From Thermoflexus sp040289485 (GTDB lineage Bacteria > Chloroflexota > Anaerolineae > Thermoflexales > Thermoflexaceae), in assembly GCF_040289485.1 (NCBI RefSeq), contig NZ_PSLG01000029.1:1-27396 (forward strand): DNA of 27,396 nucleotides, read 5' to 3'. Within the stretch, counting starts at the first letter, position 1, and each line of letters starts with the position of its first letter. A model generated the notes under the pieces. It was given only the letters and a program-made list of their open reading frames with translations, did no database searches and was not told the DNA's origin. Below are positions 15,901 to 22,698 of this stretch, piece by piece. Position numbers and translations under genes: made by a program.

Positions 15901-16147
15901 ACCCCAGTTGATCCTCGTAATCGAGCAGCTCGGCCTCGGTCTGGGTTCGTGTGCGCTCATGCGGATAGCCTTCCGCGTAGATGTTCTGGAAAACCGAGCC
16001 CAGCGCTTCGCGGACAGCCGCCGGGGCGTAGGATTCCGAGGGGATCAGGATGAGTTTGCGGATCTGTCGTTCGTGTTCGTAACGGATGAGGGCGGCCACG
16101 TCCGGATCCACTTCGGCCAGCGAACCCCGGAACAGGAAATCCTGCAT
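12974..16147 (-). CDS. Fused serine hydroxymethyltransferase - glycine cleavage T protein (aminomethyltransferase)
   Basis: One uninterrupted 1057-residue frame. Residues 1-440 are a PLP-dependent SHMT: SESYAPAAV, YAEGYP (57-62), DIAHTAGMV with D236 and H239, the PLP lysine K265 in TTHKT, and substrate-carboxylate R402 in SGIRLGTP. Residues 657-1057 are a full GcvT: LKRTPLYELHRELGAKMIPF, GLFDVSHMG, the folate-site DDLIIY (751-756), SRTGYTGERIGYELF and KPFFVGRKA. The residues between (about 495-632) look like a decayed second GcvT folate domain. Both enzymes make or use 5,10-methylene-THF, so the fusion could pass it from GcvT to SHMT for glycine-to-serine conversion. SHMT also has a 27-residue insert after YAEGYP. 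The ATG at 16147 has GAGGAG upstream and a TTGACG-N17-TATGAT promoter. gcvH, gcvP and lpd are not in the window. Confidence 0.93.
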   Translation of the reverse strand: MQDFLFRGSLAEVDPDVAALIRYEHERQIRKLILIPSESYAPAAVREALGSVFQNIYAEGYPHERTRTQTEAELLDYEDQLGFYRRYGDQRYYKGVEYADIVEALARRRCAEAFATPEIPPERIFVNVQPLSGAPANNAVYEALLRPGDTVMGMSLVHGGHLTHGSPVNRSGKHYRIVWYTVDPQTERLDYDQIRDLARQHRPKMIIAGYTSYPWAPDWKRFREIADEVGAYLLADIAHTAGMVIAGAYPNPLGYAHVITFTTHKTIMGPRGACILTTDPELARKIDRAVFPGEQGGPHVNVFAALAVAFKLARTDAFRELQHQIVRNAQAMARRLAERGLRIPYGGTNTHLLLIDCKSVRGPDGTPLMGDPAARVLDLAGIVVNRNTIPGDTGAGAASGIRLGTPWITQRGFREPEAEALADIIADVLWACKPHRYYVGRDLVYRTKVEFDVLEEAKLRVAELAARAGADVTLPKSGYPHYWFITDRLPAAEGKAVLEIQGDRVAEFLDAALTQRAVGLKIGEGAPTFLLEADGQVMSPGYLLRDGPETFRLVVPEERAGRVAAWLRDLSDGYVRFDADIWAKLPGPLRIREIPAEDPRAVEARRRARFPTDLGDEQAVAIRKPFFIGWRAADGHHRERLAPLPAFAWQEPEGAPLKRTPLYELHRELGAKMIPFAGWEMPVWYTGVSEEHRAVRTAAGLFDVSHMGVLEVSGPGARAFLDRVTTNDLMALKVGESQYTYLLDPEGHVLDDLIIYALDPNRYMLVVNAANNDKDWAWLNAVARGEVRIDGERPWAQLEDEVVLRDLRDRRWGEDCRVDLALQGPQALKILQRLADGEGQARLAALQRGQVARLTLQGFDLIISRTGYTGERIGYELFVHPDRAPALFELLLDAGKPFGLKPCGLGARDSTRTEAGLPLYGHELAGPFDLTPGDAGFASFVKLYKPFFVGRKAYMAREAWRTMEVVRFRISEKGVRLPKLGDPVVDRRGRVIGYVTSCALDTEGFLTGMAWIERAYQAEGTPIGILVGAGGGPERPRVGDRLAVPISATVVSRFMGR
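14252..14665 (-). other. Degenerate GcvT-like segment inside the SHMT-GcvT fusion
   Basis: Residues 495-632 of the fusion align by eye with the true GcvT domain further on. KAVLEIQG, EFLDAALTQ, GLKIGEG, TFLLEADGQV and RLVVP match GVLEVSG, AFLDRVTTN, ALKVGES, TYLLDPEGHV and MLVVN, in the same order and at nearly the same spacing. At 623-629, RKPFFIG parallels YKPFFVG at 944-950. About a quarter of positions are identical. The folate-contacting DDLIIY is replaced by SPGYLLR, so the segment is probably structural or a relic. Confidence 0.6.
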
Positions 16148-16203
16148 AGGTGGCTCCTCTCGGTGGGGGGATCTCCCTCCAAAGAGAAGGGCTTCTGCCT
16201 CTA

Positions 16204-16232
16204 ATCATACGGGCGGGGGAGGGGCGCGTCAA
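16204..16232 (-). promoter_or_regulatory. Sigma70-type promoter of the SHMT-GcvT gene
   Basis: On the minus strand TTGACG is followed after exactly 17 bases by TATGAT, ending 57 bases before the ATG. Both hexamers match the consensus at five of six positions and stand out in a C-rich gap. Confidence 0.7.
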
Positions 16233-16295
16233 GGTCCCCGCCGGTGCCGGCCGGGGATTTTCCGGAGGGGCGTTTGGGGGGCGGCGGGGCGACGG

Positions 16296-16601
16296 TCAGG
16301 GCTTGCGGCGACCCCGGAAGCCGCGACGCAGGTCCGCCGGCCAACGCTCTCCTGGACTTTGGGGGTGGGCGTGGACCATCCGGCGCACGGCCGCCCGGAT
16401 CTCCGCCGGATCGTAGGCGCGCAAGGAGGCGGCGAGGGCCTCCAGAAGCCGTTGCGCCTCCGGGGAGAGGGCATGGCCGGTCTCCTGATCCAGTTCGGCG
16501 AGCGCCAGCAACAGGGCCCGTTCGTCCTCGGAGAGATCGCCCAGGCGTTCCAGCAGGCGGCGGATCTCCTCCGCCGAAGGGGGCGTTTGGGATGAGGACA
16601 T
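16296..16601 (-). CDS. Small helical hypothetical protein
   Basis: I do not recognise this 101-residue protein. After MSSSQTPPS it has acidic-rich helices (SAEEIRRLLERLGDLSEDERALLLALAELD, residues 9-38), a second helical part around SPEAQRLLEALAASLRAYDPAEIRAAVRRMV, and a basic tail (RRGFRGRRKP) that could bind nucleic acid or acidic surfaces. There is no signal peptide or membrane segment. The start at 16601 is chosen because GGGAGGG lies just upstream; an in-frame ATG at 16649 has no SD. The gene is divergent from the BMP lipoprotein and ends about 150 bases before the SHMT-GcvT start on the same strand. Codon use is like its neighbours, so I take it as a real gene. Confidence 0.6.
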   Translation of the reverse strand: MSSSQTPPSAEEIRRLLERLGDLSEDERALLLALAELDQETGHALSPEAQRLLEALAASLRAYDPAEIRAAVRRMVHAHPQSPGERWPADLRRGFRGRRKP

Positions 16602-16694
16602 GGTCCCTCCCGGATCGGAAAGATCTTTCTCAATCTTACACCGAATCAACGTCCCGGCCGGATGCGCGTGCCTCGTGGGCGGTGGGTGTCTCGC

Positions 16695-16723
16695 TTGCGC
16701 GGCTTTCGTCGGTTGAATAAAAT
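16695..16723 (+). promoter_or_regulatory. Promoter of the BMP-family nucleoside importer operon
   Basis: TTGCGC, a 17-base spacer, then TAAAAT, 32 bases before the ATG of the binding lipoprotein. The -10 is part of the string TAAAATAGAAG seen elsewhere in the window. Confidence 0.65.
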
Positions 16724-16755
16724 AGAAGCCAAGATCCCCGCTCCAGGAGGAGAGG

Positions 16756-18021
16756 ATGGTTCCTCAACCGAAACGGTGGATCGCGGTGAACCTCTTGCTG
16801 GGTCTCGCCCTGCTGCTGGCGGCGTGCGCCCAGCCGGCCACGCCCCCCCCATCGCCCACGCCGACGACGGCGCCGGCCCTGCCCACCCCCACCGCCGCTC
16901 CAAAGGTGATCATCTTCGGGATGCTTCTGGTGGGCCCCTACAACGACCGGGGGTGGAGCCAGGCCCACTATGAGGCGGGCAAATATGTCGAACAGAAGCT
17001 TCCAGGAGCCAAGATGCTTTACATCGACAAGGTGAACCCGGCGGACCGGCCGGGCACCACCGCCTCGCAACTGGCGGAGGAGTTGGTGGCGAAGGGCGCC
17101 AAGGTGATCATCTTCAACTCCGACGACCACAAAGACGAGGCCATCAAGTTCGCCAAAGCCCATCCGGACATCGTCGTCATCCACGCCTCGGGAGATGATG
17201 CCTGGAAGGAAGGGAAGAACTACAAGGGCATCCCCAACCTGGCCAACGTGATGGGCAAGATGGAATACGGCAAGATGATCGCGGGTTGTGCCGCCGCCCT
17301 GACCACCCAGACCGGGAAGATCGGCTACCTGGGCCCCCTGATCAACGATGAGACCCGGCGGCTGGCCGCCTCGGCCTACCTGGGCGCCAAATACTGTTGG
17401 GAGAAGTATCGGGGCAAGCCGGCGGCCGACCTCAAGTTCAAGGTCACCTGGATCGGCTTCTGGTTCCACATCCCCGGCGTCACCGCCGATCCCACCCAGG
17501 TCTCCCAGGACTTCATCAACGCCGGCTACGATGTGATCATCTCGGGCATCGATACGACGGAGGCGCTGCGGGAGGCGGCCAAGGCCACCCAGGCTGGCAA
17601 GAAGGTCTGGGCCATCCCCTACGATTACATCGGCGCCTGTGAGGAGGCCCCCGACGTCTGCCTGGGCGTGCCCTACTTCAACTGGGGCCCCTCCTACCTG
17701 AAGCACATCAAGGCCGTCTTGGAGGGCACATGGAAGCCCTCCTGGGATTGGGTGGGGCCCGACTGGAAGGAAATCAACAACCCCGACACCAGCCACGTGG
17801 GGTTCGTGAAGGGCAAGGCCCTCAGCCCGGAGGCCGCCGCCCGGGTGGATGAGTTCATCAAGGGCTTGGGGGACGGCGCGATCCAGCTCTGGAAGGGGCC
17901 CATCCGGCTCCAGGACGTGACGCTCTACGTCGAGGAGGGCAAGGTGGCCACCGACCAGCAGATCTGGTATCTGCCCCAGCTCCTCGAGGGCATGGAGGGC
18001 CAGAGCGTCCCCACGAAGTAA
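16756..18021 (+). CDS. BMP/PnrA-family substrate-binding lipoprotein of a nucleoside ABC importer
   Basis: The 421-residue protein has a lipoprotein signal peptide with lipobox L21-A22-A23-C24. A Pro/Thr/Ala-rich linker follows (25-48), then a two-lobed periplasmic-binding fold. Typical BMP-family landmarks are GPYNDRGWSQAHYEAG near the start, IIFNSDDHKDEAIKFAKAHPDI, HASGDD, NVMGKMEYGKMIAGCAAAL, IGYLGPLINDETRR and VGFVKGKAL. Characterised relatives (PnrA/TmpC, BmpA, BmpD, RnsB/BmpA-type) bind purine or pyrimidine nucleosides. The protein should sit on the outer face of the cytoplasmic membrane and hand substrate to the two permeases downstream. The ATG has a strong CAGGAGGAGAGG SD. A stable hairpin after the stop separates it from the ATPase. 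The exact nucleoside cannot be read from sequence. Confidence 0.93.
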   Translation: MVPQPKRWIAVNLLLGLALLLAACAQPATPPPSPTPTTAPALPTPTAAPKVIIFGMLLVGPYNDRGWSQAHYEAGKYVEQKLPGAKMLYIDKVNPADRPGTTASQLAEELVAKGAKVIIFNSDDHKDEAIKFAKAHPDIVVIHASGDDAWKEGKNYKGIPNLANVMGKMEYGKMIAGCAAALTTQTGKIGYLGPLINDETRRLAASAYLGAKYCWEKYRGKPAADLKFKVTWIGFWFHIPGVTADPTQVSQDFINAGYDVIISGIDTTEALREAAKATQAGKKVWAIPYDYIGACEEAPDVCLGVPYFNWGPSYLKHIKAVLEGTWKPSWDWVGPDWKEINNPDTSHVGFVKGKALSPEAAARVDEFIKGLGDGAIQLWKGPIRLQDVTLYVEEGKVATDQQIWYLPQLLEGMEGQSVPTK

Positions 18022-18068
18022 CTGGGCCCCGCCGTGGCGCGTCCTCGGTCCCTCGTTCTAAATAAAAT

Positions 18069-18096
18069 AGAAGGGGCGGCCGGAGCCGCCCCTTCT
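18069..18096 (+). terminator. Stable hairpin between binding protein and ATPase genes (attenuator or partial terminator)
   Basis: A perfect 12-base inverted repeat, AGAAGGGGCGGC / GCCGCCCCTTCT, has a CGGA loop. On the plus strand it is followed by only a short pyrimidine run (CTCC). On the minus strand a T-rich tract follows, so it would terminate better in that direction. It also overlaps the TAAAATAGAAG string, which could instead start a shorter transcript for the ATPase and permeases. Confidence 0.6.
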
Positions 18097-18142
18097 CTCC
18101 ATATCTGGTGGGCGGATCCTTCGGCGAACAGGCAACGTTTCA

Positions 18143-19606
18143 ATGAAAATCGAACTCCGCCATATCTATAAATCCTTCGGCCCGGTCCGGGCCCTCCAGG
18201 ACGTCAGCCTGACGGTGGAGGCGGGATCGATCCACGGTCTCCTGGGGGAGAACGGGGCCGGCAAGACCACTTTGATGAAGATCCTCTCCGGGTATCTGCG
18301 GCCGGACCGGGGGGAGATCTTCCTCGACGGGCGGCGGGTTCGGCTGGCGTCCCCGGCGGAAGGCCTGCAGCATGGCATCGGGATGCTGCACCAGGACCCG
18401 ATGGATTTCCCGGGCCTCTCGGTGCTGGACAACTTCATGCTGGGGCACGAGGGGGGCTTGTGGCTCGACCGGCGGGGGGCGCGCCGCGCCCTGCGTGAAC
18501 TGGCTGAGCAGTTCGGCTTCGAACTGGATCCCGAGGCCCGGGTGGACAGCCTGACGGTGGGAGAGCGCCAGCAACTAGAACTGTTGCGTCTGCTGTGGCG
18601 AGGGGTGCGGGTGTTGATCCTGGACGAACCGACCACGGGGATCAGCGCCCCTCAGAAAGTTCGGCTGTTCGCCGCCCTCCGCCGTCTGGCGGAGGAGGGG
18701 AAGGCGGTGATCTTCGTCACCCACAAACTGGAGGAGGTGGAGGAGCTCTGCCATCGGGTGACGGTGCTCCGCCAGGGCCGGCTGGCCGGGGAGGTCGCAC
18801 CCCCCTATGCCCCCCAGCGGCTGGTCGAATTGATGTTCGGCCGTCCCATCCCTGCCCCTGCGCGCGAGCGGATCTCCCCGGGCGACCCGGTCATACAACT
18901 GGAAGGCCTGGAGGTGGGGGACCATCGGCTCCGCATGGGCCCAGTGACCCTCACCGTGCGGGCCGGCGAGGTGATCGGGCTGGCGGGCATGGAGGGGAGC
19001 GGACAGCAACTCTTTATGCGGGCCTGCGCGGGCCTGGTGCGCCCGTGGGCGGGCGCCATCCGGGTGGGGGGACGGGATCTGACAGGGAAGCCCTACTGGG
19101 CCTTCCTGGAGGCCGGGGTGCTGTTCGTGCCGGCGAACCGGCTGGAGGAGGGCCTGATCCCCGGCCTCACCCTTACTGAGCACTTCCAGTTGATCTACCC
19201 CAACGGCCGGTTCTTGATCGACTGGGAGCGGGCCCGGGCGGCCGCCCAACAGCGGATCCGGGAGTTCAGCATCCGGGGGCGGCCGGAGACCCCGGTGGAG
19301 GCCCTCTCCGGGGGGAACCAGCAGCGGACGTTGCTGGCCCTCATTCGGACCCCGGTTCGCCTGCTGCTGCTGGAACACCCGACCCGCGGCCTGGACGTGG
19401 AATCCAGCCTCTGGGTCTGGGGGCGCCTGAAGGAGCGGGCCCGGGCGGGGGCGGCCCTGATGGTGATCTCCTCGGATCTCCAGGAGCTCCTCCAGTATTG
19501 CGATCGGATCATGGTGTTCTTCAGCGGGCGTGTCTCCGAGCCGCTGCCGGTGGAAGCGCTGACCTTGGATCGGCTGGGCCATCTGATCGCCGGCCGGGGC
19601 TGGTGA
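18143..19606 (+). CDS. Nucleoside ABC importer, double ATP-binding protein
   Basis: The 487-residue protein has two fused nucleotide-binding domains, as in RbsA/MglA/NupA proteins. The first is complete: Walker A GENGAGKT (35-42), signature LTVGERQ (137-143), Walker B VLILDE (157-162) and switch H194. The second has a degenerate Walker A, GMEGSGQQ (283-290, no lysine), a good signature LSGGNQQ (389-395) and a Walker B-like LLLLEHPTRGLD. One competent and one degenerate site is normal for this family. The ATG at 18143 starts exactly at the domain (MKIELRHIYKSFG), but its SD is weak, in line with lower expression than the binding protein. It is followed 42 bases later by the first permease. Confidence 0.94.
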   Translation: MKIELRHIYKSFGPVRALQDVSLTVEAGSIHGLLGENGAGKTTLMKILSGYLRPDRGEIFLDGRRVRLASPAEGLQHGIGMLHQDPMDFPGLSVLDNFMLGHEGGLWLDRRGARRALRELAEQFGFELDPEARVDSLTVGERQQLELLRLLWRGVRVLILDEPTTGISAPQKVRLFAALRRLAEEGKAVIFVTHKLEEVEELCHRVTVLRQGRLAGEVAPPYAPQRLVELMFGRPIPAPARERISPGDPVIQLEGLEVGDHRLRMGPVTLTVRAGEVIGLAGMEGSGQQLFMRACAGLVRPWAGAIRVGGRDLTGKPYWAFLEAGVLFVPANRLEEGLIPGLTLTEHFQLIYPNGRFLIDWERARAAAQQRIREFSIRGRPETPVEALSGGNQQRTLLALIRTPVRLLLLEHPTRGLDVESSLWVWGRLKERARAGAALMVISSDLQELLQYCDRIMVFFSGRVSEPLPVEALTLDRLGHLIAGRGW

Positions 19607-19648
19607 GCCGGCGGGGATTCGATTTCTGAGGAGCGCGGGCGAGTTGCG

Positions 19649-20734
19649 ATGAAAGAGATCCTGTTGCTGCGCGGGCGTCCCTCCCGCTGGCTGGAGTATG
19701 GGTTCCAGGGCCTTTCCATCCTGATGGCCCTGTTGTTCACCACGCTGGTGCTGCTGGTGGCCGGGGCGCCTCCTCTAGAGGCCTATCGCCAGGTGCTAGC
19801 GGGGGCCTTCGGCTCCCTCCGGCGCGCGGCCGACATCCTGGTGGCCTGGGTGCCCCTGATGCTGACCACCGCCGGCCTGCTGCTCACCTTCACCGCCGGG
19901 CTGTGGAACATCGGGGTCGAGGGCCAGATCATGCTAGGGGCCATCGCCACCACCGGCCTCCTGCGGGCCCTTCAGCCCACCGATCTGCCCCCCGCCCTCA
20001 TCCTGGTTTTGGCGATGGCCGCGGGGATGGCCGGCGGGGCCATCTGGGCCGCCTGGGTGGGCCTCTTGAAGATCTACGGCGGGGTCCACGAGATCTTCGG
20101 AGGGCTGGGGCTGAACTTCGTGGCCACCACGCTGATCCTCTGGCTGATCTTCGGCCCCTGGAAGCGGCCGGGGATCGGCTCCATGAGCGGGACGGAGCCT
20201 TTCCCGGAGGCCCTTTGGCTGCCCACCTGGCCGGACCTGCGGCTGAGCCCCTGGGCGCTGGCGCTGGCCTTGTTGAGCGTCATCTTGGTTTACGTGCTGT
20301 TGCGCAACACCTATTTCGGCCTTCGCTTGAAAGCCATCGGGAAGAACCCGCGGGCGGCCCATCTGCTGGGGGTGCCGACGGCCCGGTATCTGTTCCTGGC
20401 GCTGATGGGCTGCGGGGCCCTGGCCGGCCTGGCGGGGGCTGTCCAGGTCACGGCCGTCTACCACCGCCTGATCCCGCCGATCTCCAGCGGCTACGGCTAC
20501 CTGGGGTTGCTGGTGGCGATGCTGGCCAACTATCGGGTGACCTGGTCGGTGCCGGTGGCGTTCTTCTTCGCCGCCCTGAACATCGGCAGCATCCAGTTGC
20601 CCATCACCCTCAAACTGGACTCCACCCTCTCCGGGGTGATGCAAGGGGCGCTGGTCCTCTTCGTGTTGCTCATGCAGGGCGCCCGCGCGCGCTGGCAACC
20701 CAAACGGACCGCGGAGCCTGGCGATGACGCCTGA
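19649..20734 (+). CDS. Nucleoside ABC importer permease 1 (BPD_transp_2 family)
   Basis: The 361-residue polytopic protein has about nine to ten membrane segments. Family landmarks are TTAGLLLTFTAGLWNIGVEGQ (73-93), the conserved 'N-I-G-x-E-G-Q' loop. Others are GGVHEIFGGLGLNFVA, AIGKNPRAAHLLGVPTARY, which is the cytoplasmic coupling segment, and the late GYGYLGLLVAMLANY. It matches the larger of the two permeases in BMP-type systems (NupP-like). The stop codon lies inside the next permease gene, with an 11-base overlap, so the two are translated together and presumably form the heterodimeric channel. Confidence 0.93.
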   Translation: MKEILLLRGRPSRWLEYGFQGLSILMALLFTTLVLLVAGAPPLEAYRQVLAGAFGSLRRAADILVAWVPLMLTTAGLLLTFTAGLWNIGVEGQIMLGAIATTGLLRALQPTDLPPALILVLAMAAGMAGGAIWAAWVGLLKIYGGVHEIFGGLGLNFVATTLILWLIFGPWKRPGIGSMSGTEPFPEALWLPTWPDLRLSPWALALALLSVILVYVLLRNTYFGLRLKAIGKNPRAAHLLGVPTARYLFLALMGCGALAGLAGAVQVTAVYHRLIPPISSGYGYLGLLVAMLANYRVTWSVPVAFFFAALNIGSIQLPITLKLDSTLSGVMQGALVLFVLLMQGARARWQPKRTAEPGDDA

Positions 20735-21719
20735 GTGGGTCTTCGGCTTGGCGGGTGTGCTGGCCGCCGCCGCTCCTCTGACGATCGCGGTCATCGGCGA
20801 GACTTTCTCGGAGCGGGCCGGCGTGGTGAACCTCTCGGTCAACGGCGCGATGCTGCTGGCGGCCATGGCCGCCTTCGCCGTCGCCGTGCAGACAGGAAGC
20901 CTGGTCTCCGGATTCCTGGTCGGCGCGTTGATCGGGGCGGTGATGGCCCTCGTGGTCGCCTTCGCCAGCCTGACCCTGCGGCAATCCCAGGTGGCCGTGG
21001 GCCTGGTGCTGGCCCTCCTGGGACGGGATCTGGCTTATTTCCTGGGGAACCCCTTCATGGGCGTGCCGGGGCCCCGGGTGGGCCACATCCCGATCCCCTG
21101 GCTGGCAGAGCTGCCCGTGTTGGGCCCGCTGTTCTTCCAGCAGAGCCCCCTGGTCTACATCGCTTTCCTGACCATCCTCCTCGCCTGGGTCTGGATCTTC
21201 CGGACCCGGCCGGGGTTGGTGCTGCGGGGGGTGGGGGAGCGGCCGCCCGCTGCCTTCACTCGCGGCATCCCCGTGACCCGCGTCCGCTACCGCTACGCGG
21301 TGCTGGGCGGGGCCCTCGTGGGGCTCGCTGGGGCCGCCTACACCCTCGACCTCAAGGGCGGTTGGCAGGGGCCGATCTCGGGGATCGATGGGATCGGATG
21401 GATCGTCCTCGCGATCACCATCTTCGGTGGGTGGCACCCGGTCCGCGGGGCCTTGGGGGCTTTCCTGTTCGCTCTCCTGCAATGGCTCAGCCTGGTCCTC
21501 CAGCCCCGCCTGCCGGGGATCCCTTCCCAAGTCCTGAACGTAGCCCCATTCCCCTTGATGATCTTCACCCTGCTGCTGACCAACCTGGGCAACACCGAAT
21601 GGGCCCAGACCATGCTGGCCCGGCTGCCGGCGTCCAGCCGTCGGATCGCCCTCCGGATCCTGCGCAGCCTCCAGGTCTCCCCTCCGGCTGCCCTGGGGGT
21701 GGCCTTCGAAGAGGAGTGA
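20724..21719 (+). CDS. Nucleoside ABC importer permease 2 (BPD_transp_2 family)
   Basis: The 331-residue membrane protein has the second-permease landmarks: TIAVIGETFSERAGVVNLSVNGAM, the equivalent of the 'E-R-x-G-V-x-N-L-g-v-E-G' motif, with N replacing the usual E. It also has VGLVLALLGRDLAYFLGNPF, LRGVGERPPAAFTRGIPVTRVRY (coupling region) and a C-terminal membrane pair. The start overlaps the end of permease 1. The typical order binding protein, ATPase, permease, permease is complete here. The operon probably ends after this gene, as 117 bases of gap follow. Confidence 0.92.
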   Translation: MTPEWVFGLAGVLAAAAPLTIAVIGETFSERAGVVNLSVNGAMLLAAMAAFAVAVQTGSLVSGFLVGALIGAVMALVVAFASLTLRQSQVAVGLVLALLGRDLAYFLGNPFMGVPGPRVGHIPIPWLAELPVLGPLFFQQSPLVYIAFLTILLAWVWIFRTRPGLVLRGVGERPPAAFTRGIPVTRVRYRYAVLGGALVGLAGAAYTLDLKGGWQGPISGIDGIGWIVLAITIFGGWHPVRGALGAFLFALLQWLSLVLQPRLPGIPSQVLNVAPFPLMIFTLLLTNLGNTEWAQTMLARLPASSRRIALRILRSLQVSPPAALGVAFEEE

Positions 21720-21836
21720 GCGGCCCGAAGGGGCTATCATTCTTCATGGAAGCGACCTCCCGTCCGGCCGCTCCCTTCCCACGCGGGGAGAAACCTCCGG
21801 CGGGACCGTCGCGGACGGACGCGCAAGGGATGGACG

Positions 21837-22556
21837 ATGATGCTCTACCCGGAGGCGGTGGTCCTGGTGGGCGTGGTGCGGACCCCGCGGGATTGGGCCT
21901 GGATCCAGGCCATGGGCGCGTATCGGATCCCGGCCCGGCAAGCCCCACCGCTGGTCCCCTATGTGGATTTTTTGGCCTTCTATCACACTGCCGCCTTCGG
22001 GGCGGACCGCTGGTCGGTGCGCTTCTACGCCGCCGTGCGGGGGCACGAACTGGCACGACGCCGGGATCTCCTGCCGGAGGAGCCGGATCATCCACGGGCC
22101 GGGGAGCCCTATTATCTGTTGCAACTGGGGCCGATCCAGTCTCTCCCCCGGCCGATCCGAAGCCCTCGGGGGCGCCGCTTCACGTTCTTGCTGACCACGG
22201 GGGAGCGCCTTCTGGCGGCCTCAGACCTTTCGGAGTTGACGCTGGCGGGGGGCGAGCGCCAGGTGCTTCTGCGAGCCCTTCGGGAGGCCGGCCTGGTCGT
22301 GCTCCCCGGGGGAACGGTGGCGCCGGCAGGGCGATCGGTGCCGGTGGATCTCCGCATTGTCTGCGCCCAAGGCGTCCTGGGCCTGCGGTGGTCGGATCGC
22401 CCCTCGGAGCGGCGGCTCCGGGAAGAGGCCCCGAACCTGTGGGTGATCCCCGCGGGGGCGCTCCAAGAGGACCTGCACGGGTGCCTGCGCCGGATCCTGG
22501 AGCGGGTGGGCCGTTTGGGCGGCCCGGCCAGCCCCGGCCCGCTCGAGGACTCTTGA
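21837..22556 (+). CDS. Hypothetical protein; C-terminus resembles an inactive Vsr/DUF559-like endonuclease fold
   Basis: The 239-residue protein starts MMLYPEAVVLVGVVRTPRDW after AAGGGATGG. Residues 1-130 contain VPYVDFLAFYHTAAFG, WSVRFYAAVRGHELARRRDLL and RRFTFLLTTGERLL. I recall this layout from uncharacterised Chloroflexota proteins in which a PD-(D/E)XK-type domain follows. Here the following part reads VDLRIVCAQGVLGLRW, then NLWVIPAGALQEDLHGCLRRILERV. That has the strand order of such nucleases and the closing 'W-V-I-p-...-L-E-R-V' helix, but the expected E-x-K is absent. I infer a degenerate nuclease fold that may bind nucleic acid without cutting. No signal peptide is seen. Both the family match and the inactivity are inferences from memory and pattern. 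Confidence 0.6.
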   Translation: MMLYPEAVVLVGVVRTPRDWAWIQAMGAYRIPARQAPPLVPYVDFLAFYHTAAFGADRWSVRFYAAVRGHELARRRDLLPEEPDHPRAGEPYYLLQLGPIQSLPRPIRSPRGRRFTFLLTTGERLLAASDLSELTLAGGERQVLLRALREAGLVVLPGGTVAPAGRSVPVDLRIVCAQGVLGLRWSDRPSERRLREEAPNLWVIPAGALQEDLHGCLRRILERVGRLGGPASPGPLEDS

Positions 22557-22631
22557 AGACCCCGGCGCAGGAGCCCTTTGGGGAGCGCGGGGAGCGTTCG
22601 ACAGCGGCCGGGCGCTCTGCGGCGGTCTTCA

Positions 22632-22671
22632 GGGACCGGGGGCCACGATGGGGCCGTGGGCCCCCGGTCCC
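22632..22671. terminator. Long hairpin between convergent genes
   Basis: A perfect 13-base inverted repeat, GGGACCGGGGGCC / GGCCCCCGGTCCC, can extend by three pairs with one bulged G around an ATGGGGC loop. It lies between the stop of the 239-residue protein (+) and that of the 134-residue protein (-). There is no U tract on either side, so it would act as a strong structural block or 3' end stabiliser. Confidence 0.6.
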
Positions 22672-22698
22672 ATCGAAGTGCCTCGGGAAAGGATGGTT

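Noticed and set aside
16636..17796. A 386-codon minus-strand frame antisense to the BMP lipoprotein
   Set aside because: It is a shadow of a clear family member on the plus strand and has no motif or start signal.
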